Of a stretch of DNA of 64,000 nt, positions 26,394 to 35,700 are shown in pieces. This DNA comes from Bradyrhizobium manausense (GTDB lineage: Bacteria > Pseudomonadota > Alphaproteobacteria > Rhizobiales > Xanthobacteraceae), in assembly GCF_018130615.1 (NCBI RefSeq), contig NZ_JAFCKB010000029.1:1-64000 (forward strand), given 5' to 3'. The position numbers and the translations under genes are program-made. Position 1 is the stretch's first letter. Every line of letters starts with the position of its first letter. The notes beneath the pieces were generated by a model. It was not told the DNA's origin and ran no database searches. It saw only the letters and a program-made list of their open reading frames with translations.

Positions 26394-26527
26394 TCACACT
26401 CAGGTGCTCGCCTCTTCGGCGAGCCTCGAAGGGCGACGGCCCGACTGGCCGTAGCGGGCGGCGCTCATCCTTCGAGGCTCCGCGCGCGGTGCTTCGCACC
26501 GCACGCCCCGCACCTCAGGATGAAGGT
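26394..26527. repeat. Palindromic intergenic repeat overlapping the 3' end of rnd
   Basis: Two half-elements: 26394-26436 (with GCTCGCC/GGCGAGC and CCTCGAAGG) and 26465-26527 (TCATCCTTCGAGGC ... GCACCTCAGGATGAAGG, including GCGGTGC/GCACCGC). This resembles a repeat family widespread in Bradyrhizobium intergenic DNA. Its right end supplies the last three codons and the stop of rnd on the minus strand. Confidence 0.75.
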
Positions 26528-27684
26528 TTAACCGCCTCTACTCGCTGAACCCCGATCACGCGGCCCTTCTCGATCGCCAGCGCGAGCTCGCCGCGCTTCA
26601 GCTTCAGCGCGTTGTCGCCGAACAGCTCGCGGCGCCAGCCGCGCAGCGCCGGCACGTCGGCCTCGTCGTCAGCTGCGATCTCCTCGAGGTCATCGACGGT
26701 CGCGATCACCTTGCTCGCGACCGCATGGCGTTCGGCCGTCATGCGCAACAGCACCTTCAACAGCTCGACGGTCGCGGCGCCATTGGAATTGTTGCGCGGC
26801 TTTTCCAGCTTCGGCAGGGTGGAGAAATCCCGCGCCAGCCCGCGCTCGACCGCTGCGACGATGTCCGCGCCCCATTTGGACTTCTCAAAGCCCTTAGGTA
26901 CCGAGCGCAGATGGGCGAGCTTTTCCAGCGTGTTTGGCGCGTGGGTGGCGATGTCGCTGATGGCCTCGTCGCGCAGCACACGGCCGCGAGGCACGTCGCG
27001 GCTCTGCGCTTCCTGCTCGCGCCAGGCAGCGACCTCCATCAACACGGCAAGGTCCTTCGGCTTGCGCACGCGCGTCTTCAACCGCTCCCAGGCACGCTCG
27101 GGGTGGAAGTCGTAGGTCTTGGGCGAGGTCAGGACCTCCATCTCGATGGAGACCCATTCGCTGCGGCGGCGCTTCCTGAGGTCGGCGTCGAGCGCGGCGA
27201 AGACGTCGCGCAAGTGCGTGACGTCGGACACCGCGTAGTGCATCTGCTCCTTGGTCAGCGGCCGGCGCGACCAGTCGGTAAAGCGGTGGGTCTTGTCCGG
27301 GCGATGGCCGGCGACCTTCTCGACCAGCGCGTCATAGGCGATACTGTCGCCATAGCCGAGCACCATGGCCGCGACCTGGGTGTCGAACACGGGATGCGGG
27401 ATGATGTTGGCCTGGTGCCAGATGATTTCGATGTCCTGGCGGGCGGCGTGAAACACCTTCAGCACGCCCTCGTTGGCCATCAGCTCGAAGAACGGCTTGA
27501 GGTCGATGCCCTCGGCCAGGGTGTCGATGACGATCGCTTCCTCGGCGCTGGCCATCTGCACCACGCACAACAGCGGGTAATAGGTGGTCTCGCGCAGGAA
27601 CTCGGTATCGACGGTAATGACGGGGTGCTTGGCCAGCCGGCTGCAGGCAGCCGCGAGGTCAGCGGTGGTGGTAATCAAATCCAT
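26515..27684 (-). CDS. rnd: Ribonuclease D
   Basis: 3'-5' exoribonuclease of the DEDDy class (389 residues), acting in stable RNA 3' processing. Seen: [16 protein letters not shown] (first Asp and Glu), [13 protein letters not shown] (second Asp), and [13 protein letters not shown] (Tyr and last Asp), then an HRDC-like domain (about 205-285, beginning [19 protein letters not shown]). The last residues PSS and the stop codon are encoded by a dispersed repeat, suggesting the original C-terminus was altered by repeat insertion or that the repeat extended into the gene. Confidence 0.95.
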   Translation of the reverse strand: MDLITTTADLAAACSRLAKHPVITVDTEFLRETTYYPLLCVVQMASAEEAIVIDTLAEGIDLKPFFELMANEGVLKVFHAARQDIEIIWHQANIIPHPVFDTQVAAMVLGYGDSIAYDALVEKVAGHRPDKTHRFTDWSRRPLTKEQMHYAVSDVTHLRDVFAALDADLRKRRRSEWVSIEMEVLTSPKTYDFHPERAWERLKTRVRKPKDLAVLMEVAAWREQEAQSRDVPRGRVLRDEAISDIATHAPNTLEKLAHLRSVPKGFEKSKWGADIVAAVERGLARDFSTLPKLEKPRNNSNGAATVELLKVLLRMTAERHAVASKVIATVDDLEEIAADDEADVPALRGWRRELFGDNALKLKRGELALAIEKGRVIGVQRVEAVKPSS

Positions 27685-27800
27685 GAACGGCCCATGACAC
27701 TTGGTATCAGCCGTTCTGCCGAAAGCGCTGTGATGTCAAGGGGCTCTAAGCGAATTCGAGCCTTGCATTGGGGCCGGAATCGATTTTTCCGACGAAATTC

Positions 27801-27911
27801 CTACTCGTAGCGGACCCGGTGTGAGGATTTGCGGGCGCAAGGCAGCGCCACAACGACCAGGCACATGCCAACCAGCGCCAACCCCAGGAACTCGAAAACC
27901 AGCAAATCCAC
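27801..27911 (-). CDS. Possible small single-span membrane protein
   Basis: 36 residues from GTG 27911 (GGAG 9 bases upstream) or 43 from GTG 27932. The sequence is one membrane helix (DLLVFEFLGLALVGMCLVVV) followed by a basic tail (ARKSSHRVRYE). No family recognised. It lies in the 411-base gap between rnd and the solute-binding protein gene, on the same strand. Confidence 0.4.
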   Translation of the reverse strand: MDLLVFEFLGLALVGMCLVVVALPCARKSSHRVRYE

Positions 27912-28035
27912 GGCGGAAATCTCCAGAAACACCGTTAGATTTGTCGGCTGTGCGTTGAGGGTCTGTTAATTCAAATGGTTACCGGCGGCGCGGGCAGCCG
28001 GATGGTGGACGGGGGGTTAATGGCGGTAGCCGTCC

Positions 28036-28069
28036 AAAACGAATTCGGCGCCCCGCATGGCGGAGCGCC
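28036..28069 (-). terminator. Intrinsic terminator of the phosphodiesterase/ABC importer operon
   Basis: 10-bp stem with one mismatch (28047-28056 with 28060-28069) and a 3-base loop, followed on the minus strand by GAATTCGTTTTGG. It lies 27 bases after the solute-binding protein stop. Confidence 0.65.
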
Positions 28070-28095
28070 GTGTTCGTCTGCCGTTGCTCTTGCCT

Positions 28096-29427
28096 CTACG
28101 GCAGCTTCAGGGAGGTCTCGGCGTTGAACGGCTTGAGCGTCTCGTCGGCGGCCTTCTGGGCGGCGACGAGGGCTTCCTTCGGCTGCTTCTTGCCGTTGAG
28201 GACCAGCATCACCTCGTCCTCGAGGTTCTTGCGCACCGGCACGGTCTTGTAGGTCGCGAACCACGGCTTTGCGACGTCGAGCTGCTCGACGGCGGTCTTG
28301 GCGTCCGGGTTCTTGTTGAGGAAGTCGACCATGTGGGGCGTCTTGTAGGCGGCCATGTTGGGCGCGAAGTAACCCGTGGCGCGGCTCCACCAGGCGCTCT
28401 TCTCGGGCGAGGTCATCCACTTGATCAGTGTCCAGGCGGCCTTCTGCTTGTCGGCCTCCACGCCCGCCGGAATGATCAGCGAGGCGCCGCCGATCGGCAC
28501 GGCGTTGCGGACGTTGCGCGGGATGAAGGCGACCTTGTAGTTGAACTTGGCGTTCTCGCGCACGTAGGTCAGCGAGCCCGTCGACAGCATCATCATCGCG
28601 GCATTGCCGGAGATGAAGGAGGTGCTGACCGCAGGACCGGGCGTGGCGCCGGGCGGGTGGACCTTGTGCTTGCTCACGAGGTCGCTCCACCAGGTCAGCG
28701 CGCCGAGCATCGAGGGCGTGTCGTAATAGACCTCGCCGCCGAACTCCTCATTATAATAGCGCCCGCCGTTGCTCATGGTGAGCGTTTCCATCATCCAGCC
28801 GCAATAGTCGTAGGCGCAGGGGATCGCGATGCCCCATTGGGTGACCTTGTCGCCCTCGCGCTTGGTCAGCTTCTTGGCCCAGTCGGTCAGCTCGGCCCAG
28901 GTCTGCGGCGGCTTGCTCGGATCGAGGCCGGCTTCCTTGGCCTTGTCGGCGTTGATGTAGAGCAGCGGCGTCGAATTGTGGAAGGGCACGCCGTAGACCG
29001 AGCGGTTGATCACCGCGTTGCCCTGCAGCGCCGGGAAGAACTGGCCGAGGAACTGGTCCTTGGTGCCGCCGTCGGCGGCGATGAGGCTGTCGAGATTGGT
29101 GAGCTCGTTCTCGATCTGCATGTCGAGCAGGAAGTTGGCCGACATGATCACGGCCGCTGGCGGCTTGCCGGCCTTGATCGAGGCGCGCGTCTTGATCAGC
29201 GTGTCATCATAGGAGCCGGTGTAGACCGCGGTCGCCTTGATACCGGGATGACCGTCATTGAACTCCTTGATCAGCGTGCCCATGTCGCGGGCGAGCTTGC
29301 CGTCGACAGGGACAGGAAAGAACAGGTCGATCTCGGTCGGACCCTCGGCCATTGCCGGGACGGTGAGGGCGGCTGCCATAGAGCCAGCCATGGCGAGGCC
29401 AAGCATGAGCCTGCGGGAGAACAGCAT
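28096..29427 (-). CDS. Extracellular solute-binding protein, UgpB-like (family 1)
   Basis: 443-residue periplasmic binding protein, close to the length of UgpB. Signal peptide: SRRLMLGLAMAGSMAAALTV, cleaved near AMAEG. Cluster B features: EIDLFFPVPVDGKLARDM, NSTPLLYINADKAKEAGLDP and FISGNAAMMMLSTGSLTYV. It should capture a sugar, glycerol-phosphate or glycerophosphodiester type ligand; the phosphodiesterase partner and Pho-box-like site favour the latter two. AGGAGA lies 7 bases before ATG 29427. It is the last gene of the operon, 11 bases after the permease. Confidence 0.88.
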   Translation of the reverse strand: MLFSRRLMLGLAMAGSMAAALTVPAMAEGPTEIDLFFPVPVDGKLARDMGTLIKEFNDGHPGIKATAVYTGSYDDTLIKTRASIKAGKPPAAVIMSANFLLDMQIENELTNLDSLIAADGGTKDQFLGQFFPALQGNAVINRSVYGVPFHNSTPLLYINADKAKEAGLDPSKPPQTWAELTDWAKKLTKREGDKVTQWGIAIPCAYDYCGWMMETLTMSNGGRYYNEEFGGEVYYDTPSMLGALTWWSDLVSKHKVHPPGATPGPAVSTSFISGNAAMMMLSTGSLTYVRENAKFNYKVAFIPRNVRNAVPIGGASLIIPAGVEADKQKAAWTLIKWMTSPEKSAWWSRATGYFAPNMAAYKTPHMVDFLNKNPDAKTAVEQLDVAKPWFATYKTVPVRKNLEDEVMLVLNGKKQPKEALVAAQKAADETLKPFNAETSLKLP

Positions 29428-29438
29428 CGAAAAATCTC

Positions 29439-30308
29439 CTATTTGATGCCTGAGGTGACGAAAGAGCTGATGAAACGCTTCTGGAAGATCAGGAAGGTGA
29501 TGAGCAGCGGTGCGATCACCATCAGCGTGCCGGCGGCGATGGTGCCCCAGGCCTGCGTGCCCTCGGCGGTCTTGGTGAAGACGGAGAGCCCGACCGTGAG
29601 CGGCCGCTTGTCCGGCGAATTGATCACCATCAGCGGCCACAGGAAGTCGTTCCAGTGGCTGGTGACCGAGATGATCGCAAACGCCGAGAAGCTCGGCAGC
29701 GACAGCGGCACGTAGATGTGGCGAATACGCTGGATCAGGCTGGCGCCGTCGATCAGCGCCGCGTCTTCCAGCTCGGTCGGAATCGCCTCGAAGGCCTGAC
29801 GCATCAGGAAGGTGCCGAAGGCCGACGCGAAGAACGGCATCATCACGCCGGCGAGCGTGTCATAGAGGCCGAGTTGAGCCACCAGACTCAAGTTCGGCAC
29901 GATCAGCAGCACCGGCACCAGCATCAGTTGCATCAGGAACAGGTAGAAGATCAGCGTCTTGCCGGCGAAGTCGAGCCGCGCAAAGGCGAAGCCCGCCAGC
30001 GTGATCGTGACGAACTGCACCAGAAGGATGCCGGTGCAGATGATGGTGGTGTTGAGCAGGTAGCGCGGGAAATCGCCGATCTCCCAGGCGTCCCTGATAT
30101 TGTCGAGCGTCGGCTTCAGGCTCGGCATCAGCTCGGCCATCAGATTGATGCCGTCGGAGGCCGGGCGCAGCGTCGCCACGCCCATCCACAGGAACGGTAT
30201 GAGCCAGGCGAGCGCGAGCAGCACGGTCAGCGCGAAGCCGAGCTTCGGGGTGATCTCGTTGCGAGTGGCGAGCGGGGCGTCCCTGTAGATCCGGTCGATC
30301 AGCTTCAT
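29439..30308 (-). CDS. ABC transporter permease, UgpE-like
   Basis: 289-residue inner-membrane permease with about six helices. The ATPase-contact EAA loop is visible as ELEDAALIDGASLIQRIRH. Its ATG overlaps the other permease stop codon by 4 bases. MalG/UgpE type; pairs with the upstream permease as the membrane channel of the importer. Confidence 0.92.
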   Translation of the reverse strand: MKLIDRIYRDAPLATRNEITPKLGFALTVLLALAWLIPFLWMGVATLRPASDGINLMAELMPSLKPTLDNIRDAWEIGDFPRYLLNTTIICTGILLVQFVTITLAGFAFARLDFAGKTLIFYLFLMQLMLVPVLLIVPNLSLVAQLGLYDTLAGVMMPFFASAFGTFLMRQAFEAIPTELEDAALIDGASLIQRIRHIYVPLSLPSFSAFAIISVTSHWNDFLWPLMVINSPDKRPLTVGLSVFTKTAEGTQAWGTIAAGTLMVIAPLLITFLIFQKRFISSFVTSGIK

Positions 30309-31255
30309 GGCCCGCCCTCGCGGTTCGCCATCGTGCGGAACGAGAGCGCGGTGAGGCCCATCAGGGCGGCGAGCGTCAGCAGCGTCGCGGCCGAGGCCTT
30401 GCCGACATCGAAGTGCTCGACGGCCTGCTGATAGATGTAGAACAGCACGAGATTGGTCGCGTTGGACGGGCCGCCCTGGGTCAGGACGAAGACGTGATCG
30501 ACCTGCGTCACCGCGTTCAGCGTGGCGATCACGATGACGAACAGGAAGGTTGGCTTGAGCTCCGGCAGGATGATGTAGCGCAGCCGCATGAAGGGACCGG
30601 CGCCGTCGAGGTGCGCCGCTTCCATCACGTCCTCGGGCACGGCCTGGAGGCCGGCGAGGAAGAACAGCATGTAGTAGCCGGCGTTCTTCCAGATCGTGAT
30701 GATCATGATTGCGTAAAGTGCAATGTCGGGGTCGCCGAGCCAATTCGGCAGCACCGGCAGCAGCCGGCCGATGTAGTAATCGAGCAGGCCGACATTGGGC
30801 AGGAAGATGAACAGGAATAGCGCGGAGGCCGCGACCATCGGGATCAGCACCGGCAGGAATAGCGCAGCCCGCAGCGCGCTGGTCACCGCATTGGTGCGCG
30901 CCAGCGCCAGCGCGAACAGCAGCGCGAGGCCGATGCTCGGGATCGCGGTGCCGACGGCGTAGACGAGGTTGTTGATGACAGCGCCGGTGAAGGCCGAATC
31001 CGCCAGCACGGCGCTGATATTGTCGAGGCCGACGAAGCGCAGCGGCGCCTTCGGCGTGGCGCGCTGATAGAGCGCGTCGATCAGCACGCGCCCCATCGCA
31101 CCATAGGTGAACAGCGCGAGGAAGATCAGCGAGGGCAGCAGCAGCAGATAGGCCGGCAGCGAAGCTTTGAAGCGCGTGGTGAACCGCCTCGCGATGTGCA
31201 GGCGCGGCGGCGCCGGCGCCGCGACCGGGAGAGCCGCGGGTTCAGCGAGGCTCAT
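30305..31255 (-). CDS. ABC transporter permease, UgpA-like
   Basis: 316-residue inner-membrane permease with about six helices and an EAA loop (PEDVMEAAHLDGAGPFMRLR). The basic, Pro/Ala-rich N-terminus precedes the first helix (ASLPAYLLLLPSLIFLALF). I chose ATG 31255, one base after the phosphodiesterase stop, rather than the longer frame that runs into that gene. MalF/UgpA type. Confidence 0.92.
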   Translation of the reverse strand: MSLAEPAALPVAAPAPPRLHIARRFTTRFKASLPAYLLLLPSLIFLALFTYGAMGRVLIDALYQRATPKAPLRFVGLDNISAVLADSAFTGAVINNLVYAVGTAIPSIGLALLFALALARTNAVTSALRAALFLPVLIPMVAASALFLFIFLPNVGLLDYYIGRLLPVLPNWLGDPDIALYAIMIITIWKNAGYYMLFFLAGLQAVPEDVMEAAHLDGAGPFMRLRYIILPELKPTFLFVIVIATLNAVTQVDHVFVLTQGGPSNATNLVLFYIYQQAVEHFDVGKASAATLLTLAALMGLTALSFRTMANREGGP

Positions 31256-31256
31256 G

Positions 31257-32108
31257 TCACCGCGCCGGGAAATTGAGCGCATAGTCGCGGCCGTCCACTC
31301 CTGCAGGTGGATCGAACGGGAAGCGCAGGCTGGTGTCGAGGAAGTCGTGGCTGTGCACGACCAGGTTCTCGTCGTCGATCAGCACCACGCCATAGGCCGG
31401 CGGCTCGTGGCTCGCCAGATGATCGGTGGCGGCGGGGTTGAGCTCGAACCAGACCTGGTGATTGGTGCCGCGCAGCGTCGAGAACGGGATCTTGCCGAAG
31501 CTGCCGAAGATCGGCCGGTGCACATGTCCGAAGAACAGGTGACGGATGCGCGCGCGATAGGGCGCGATGACCTCGGCAAACTCTGCGCTCTGCTTCAACG
31601 CAATCTCGTCCATCGCGTGGACGCCGACGGGGAAGGGCGGATGATGCATGAACACGACGAACGGCTGGTCTGCGGGCGCGGCCGCGAGCGTCTTCGCCAG
31701 CCAGTCGAAGCGCCTGGCGCACATCTCGCCGGCGTGGCTGGTCTCGTCCAGCGTGTCGAGGAAAACGAACAGGCCGTGTTCGGTGGTGCGCGTGCCCTGC
31801 ACGAAGCCATTGGGATCGCGCGGCGCAGCCTTCAGGCCGTCGAGGCAGGCCACGCGCTTGTCGTGATTGCCGACCATGGCGATGTAGGGGATCTTCAGCG
31901 CAGCCATCGCTTCAGCGAAATTGGCGTAGGAGTCGGGCTCACCCCAGTGAGTGAGATCGCCGGTCACGACCGCGAACGCCGCGTCGGACTGATGCTGGTT
32001 GATGTCGGCGATGGCCGCGTCGAGGCGGGCGCGCGGGTCGAGGCCATAGAGCTGCTGGCCCGGGCCCGCAAGATGCGTGTCGGTGAGGTGGATGAATTTG
32101 AAGGGCAT
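31257..32108 (-). CDS. Class III metallophosphodiesterase, GpdQ/CpdA-like
   Basis: 283-residue dinuclear-metal phosphoesterase. All metal motifs are present: FIHLTDTHL, VVTGDLTHWGEPDSY, MVGNHDKR, FMHHPPFPVG and FFGHVHRP. The layout, LYG near the N-terminus and a late GTNHQVWF, resembles the glycerophosphodiesterase GpdQ; cyclic-nucleotide phosphodiesterase (CpdA, Rv0805-like) is the alternative. First gene of the operon with a Ugp-like importer, downstream of a Pho-box-like repeat, which favours release of glycerol phosphate from scavenged glycerophosphodiesters. That role is inference. No signal peptide, so it should act in the cytoplasm after import. Confidence 0.85.
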   Translation of the reverse strand: MPFKFIHLTDTHLAGPGQQLYGLDPRARLDAAIADINQHQSDAAFAVVTGDLTHWGEPDSYANFAEAMAALKIPYIAMVGNHDKRVACLDGLKAAPRDPNGFVQGTRTTEHGLFVFLDTLDETSHAGEMCARRFDWLAKTLAAAPADQPFVVFMHHPPFPVGVHAMDEIALKQSAEFAEVIAPYRARIRHLFFGHVHRPIFGSFGKIPFSTLRGTNHQVWFELNPAATDHLASHEPPAYGVVLIDDENLVVHSHDFLDTSLRFPFDPPAGVDGRDYALNFPAR

Positions 32109-32172
32109 AGCGTGTGTCGGTCTTCCAGGGAGGACGGTCGCCTCCGGCAAGACGGCCCGCCAGCCGGTTAGA

Positions 32173-32198
32173 GTGACAGTGTTTCAGTTTGATGACAG
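32173..32198 (-). promoter_or_regulatory. Pho-box-like repeat upstream of phosphodiesterase/Ugp-like operon
   Basis: On the minus strand: CTGTCAT, CAAA, CTGAAAC, A, CTGTCAC. The first heptamer is a perfect PhoB half-site and the next, at the correct 11-base step, matches at four of seven bases plus Y. A further good half-site CTGTCAC follows out of step. It sits about 65-90 bases upstream of the start codon at 32108. Confidence 0.55.
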
Positions 32199-32286
32199 TG
32201 GTTGCCGATCCGGCAAATTGTCGGGCGGAAGAGCAGACGGGGTCAACGGGGTCATCTCGCGGTGCGGTAGTCGCCCGATCGCACAA

Positions 32287-32325
32287 AAAGACCGAAAACA
32301 ACCCCATGCACAGTAGCCGGTGGTT
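32287..32325 (-). repeat. Dispersed intergenic element, second copy (GCTACTGTGCATGGGG family)
   Basis: Reverse complement of the element at 3879-3925, sharing GGCAACCACC, then GCTACTGTGCATGGGGTTG, then TTTT and a T-rich tail. Similarity to typical Bradyrhizobium intergenic sequence may extend to about 32383 (through a TTGCCCGACGTGTCAAC stretch on the minus strand), but only the core is shared within this window. Confidence 0.7.
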
Positions 32326-32712
32326 GCCTGACAACAGGCGCCGTTCGACGTCCGTTGACACGTCGGGCAAAACAGCGGCATGATGGCAAAATCGGAAAAT
32401 CCGCAGATCGGCGAGCTCCATGAACGGCGCGCGTTCGTCGCGTAGCGCGACGTCTGTTCTGCCGTTTACACCCGGGCGCCCAAACGGTGCTGGCCGGCTC
32501 GGGCCGCAGGCTTCGTCGGCTCGCGGCCAACGCTGGTTTGACCGCGACGCTGCAACCTCATGTTGCGGTTGAGACACAGTTGGACACGATTCGATCATCC
32601 GTTGAACCGGGCGGAACCCACACCCATGGCTCGCCCGCCAGGAACCGGCTACGCAGTGACTGTTTGAAATAACTGACAATAAAGCGCGTCGGGCGGCGCT
32701 GTGGAATTTGGA

Positions 32713-35700
32713 ATGATCGGGGCAGGTTTTTCTAGGCCCGCACGTCGGGCCGTTGCGTTCATTAAATCGTTTGAGCTGGCGCAGGTAGGTAGGGTCGAAA
32801 GCGTCCTGGCAGCGCGGACAGGCCGCCGGATCGCCGGTCGAGCAACCAGGATAGGACTGCTCGCTCTCGCGTTGGCGAGCACGAGCCTGTCGAGTGTCAG
32901 GGCGCAAATTTGGGGTAACGTCGGCTCGACCACGGCGACGAGCGACTACAATCTCGGCACCAACTGGAGCAATCCGCCGGCCGGCGCACCGCCGGTCAAC
33001 GCGGGTCAAACCGCGATTTTTACGTTGACAGGCAGCACGACCGTGTCGGTCACGGCCGGCCCGATCACGCCCGACTCCTGGACCTTCACCACCAGCTCGC
33101 AGAACTACACGATCAGCGGCCAGGCCGTGAACTTCAACGGCGCCGGGCCGAACCTCGTCAACAACGCGTTTTTCGGCCAGACGATCTCCATCTCAAACGA
33201 CATGACTGGTACCTCGATCTCACAAACGGGGTTCAGCACGCTGACATTGTCAGGGACCAACACGTTTACCAGCACCAGTGTCACCGACGGCACGCTGGTC
33301 AATGGCGGCAGCTTGACCACTGCGGTCACCAACAGCGCTGTTTTTCGCAACAACGGGACTTTGACCGGCTCCGTCGGCAACACAGGGACCCTCAATAACA
33401 ATGGGGGCACGATTACCGGAGCCGTCACGCAGAGCGCCGGAACGACCACCAACAGCGGCTCTATTAATGGGGGAGCCATTCTGATCGGCGGTACGCTCAC
33501 AACCACCGGCACGATCCAGACCCAACTGAACAGCACAGATTCCATCGTGAATGTGCAGGGCACGGTTGGCACCGTTTTCAACTTGGGTACCAGTGTGCTC
33601 AATGTGACGGGCGCGCTAACGACAAACAACACTTGGCTCAACTCCGGTACCGCGCAGCTAATGGTGTCAGGCGGCGATTTGACCGGTCTGCACTCGGACC
33701 TCAACAACTACTCGACTTCGGCGAACGCCGTGGTGGTATCGGCGACACGGACATTGAGCCTAGCGTCCATCGCTAACAACGCCGGGACCTTCACCAACAA
33801 CGGCACGGTCACGACTACACCCAGCGGGACGTTCAACGGCGCTCTATTTATCAACTCCGGAACGATGAACTCTGCGGTGGGAAACTCCGGCACCTATATG
33901 CAGACAGCGGGTTCAACCAATGGAGGCATTTCTAACACCGATACGGTAAATGCCAGCGGTGGGGCTCTGAACGGTGCGAACAGCAACTACGCAGCCGGAA
34001 CGTTCTCCATCACTGGCAACGTGACGGCCAACAGCACATTCGCAAACAATGGCACGGGACGCCTTCTCGTTTCCGGCGGCGATTTCACGGGCCTGACCAC
34101 GCTCACGAACAATTCGACCTCAGCCGGTGCCATCCAGATATCAGTGAACCGTACACTTGGTGCGACCAGCATCGCCAATTATGTGGGTACGTTCACAAAC
34201 AACGGAACGGTCACGACGACCGCCGGGATCATGAATGCCGCTGGCGCGACGTTCAACAGCACGGGCACGGTCAACGGTGGGCTCACGAATTACGGCACGG
34301 TGAATGCCGGCGGCACCATCAATGGTGGTATCACCAATCAGACCGGCGGCAATTTTACGGTCACGGGCAATTTGCTTTCCAACGGCGCGGTAACGGCCGG
34401 CGACCTTGCGTATTTTATCGTATCGGGTGGCGACATCACGGGCATCAGCACGTTCACCAACAACGCAGGCAGCATGATCTACAGTACGCAGATCGGTGCC
34501 GGGCGGACGCTGACTGCTGCCAACGTCGTGAATAACGGCAATATGATCGTTTATGGAACCGTGAACGCGACGAATAGCTTCGCCAATGCGATCGGTGCCA
34601 ACATCGTGGTCGATACCACAGGCAGGATCAACGGATCTATTGATGCCGCCGGCGGATACATCCAGCTCTACGGCGCGATCAACGGAAACATCACGCTCTT
34701 GAGCAATCTCGCCACTATGAACAGCTATGGGGGCAGTGTCTCGGGGCGCGTAGACCTGGCATCCATCGGAGCGCGAGTCTATTCGACGTCAGGCGGCGCG
34801 ACCTACGGATCGCTAGCTGGAGTGGCGTTCACCCAGGTCGATGTCGGCGGATTCACGCTGACCGTCGGCGGCGATAATTCGGATTCGACTTTCGCAGGCG
34901 CGATCATGGGCACCGGCAACTTCGTGAAGACCGGCTCCGGAACGATGTCGTTGTCGGGCGACAGCAGCACATACACCGGCACCATGACCGTCAACGACGG
35001 TTCTCTCATGGTGAGCGGCTCGCTCGCCGCATCAGCCATGACGGTCAACAACGGCGGGGCGCTCTGGGGTTCCGGCACCGTCGGCGCAACTGAGGTCAAC
35101 GCCGGGGGCTTGCTCGCGCCCGGCAGCCTGACGCCGGGCACGTCGATGACGCTGACAAGTCTCGCGATGCAGTCCGGCGCGGCCTATCTCGTCTTCGTCG
35201 ATCCAACGACCTCGACCTTTGCGAATGTGACCGGCAACGCATCGCTCGGCGGCGCCACGGTGGGGGCGAGTTTTTCTCCCGGCAGCTATATCGCGAAGCA
35301 ATACACAATCCTCAAGGCAGGCAGCATCACGGGCGCGTTCGACCCCACTGTGCTCTCATTCGGCCTGCCGACAGGCTTTCATGTCAGCCTGAGTCAGGAC
35401 ACGCACAACGCCTATCTGAATCTCGCGCTGAACTTCGCACCGCCCTCGGGCAGTCTGAACGGCAATCAGCAGAGCGTCGGCAACGCGATCATCAACTTCT
35501 TCAACACGAACGGCACCATTCCGATTGCGTTCGGCGGCCTCGGGCCGGCCGGACTGGCGCAACTCTCCGGCGAGGTCGGTAGCGCGCCACAGCAGGCGAC
35601 GTTCGGCGCGATGACCCAGTTCATGGGGGTGATGACGGATCCCTTCGTCGCCGGGCGTGACGATGCCGCAGGTCCGGGCGGCGCCTCCAACGCTTACGCC

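Larger units (their letters stand above)
32109..32712. other. Divergent intergenic region between phosphodiesterase operon and large autotransporter
   Basis: 604 bases. It holds a Pho-box-like repeat (32173-32198) for the minus-strand operon, a copy of the dispersed GCTACTGTGCATGGGG element (32287-32325), and presumably the autotransporter promoter. Open frames on either strand show no family features. From about 32400 to 32700 I see nothing specific. Confidence 0.6.

Noticed and set aside
28057-29715. 552-residue plus-strand frame opposite the solute-binding protein
   Set aside because: No family features and antisense to a gene with a good signal peptide and ribosome binding site.
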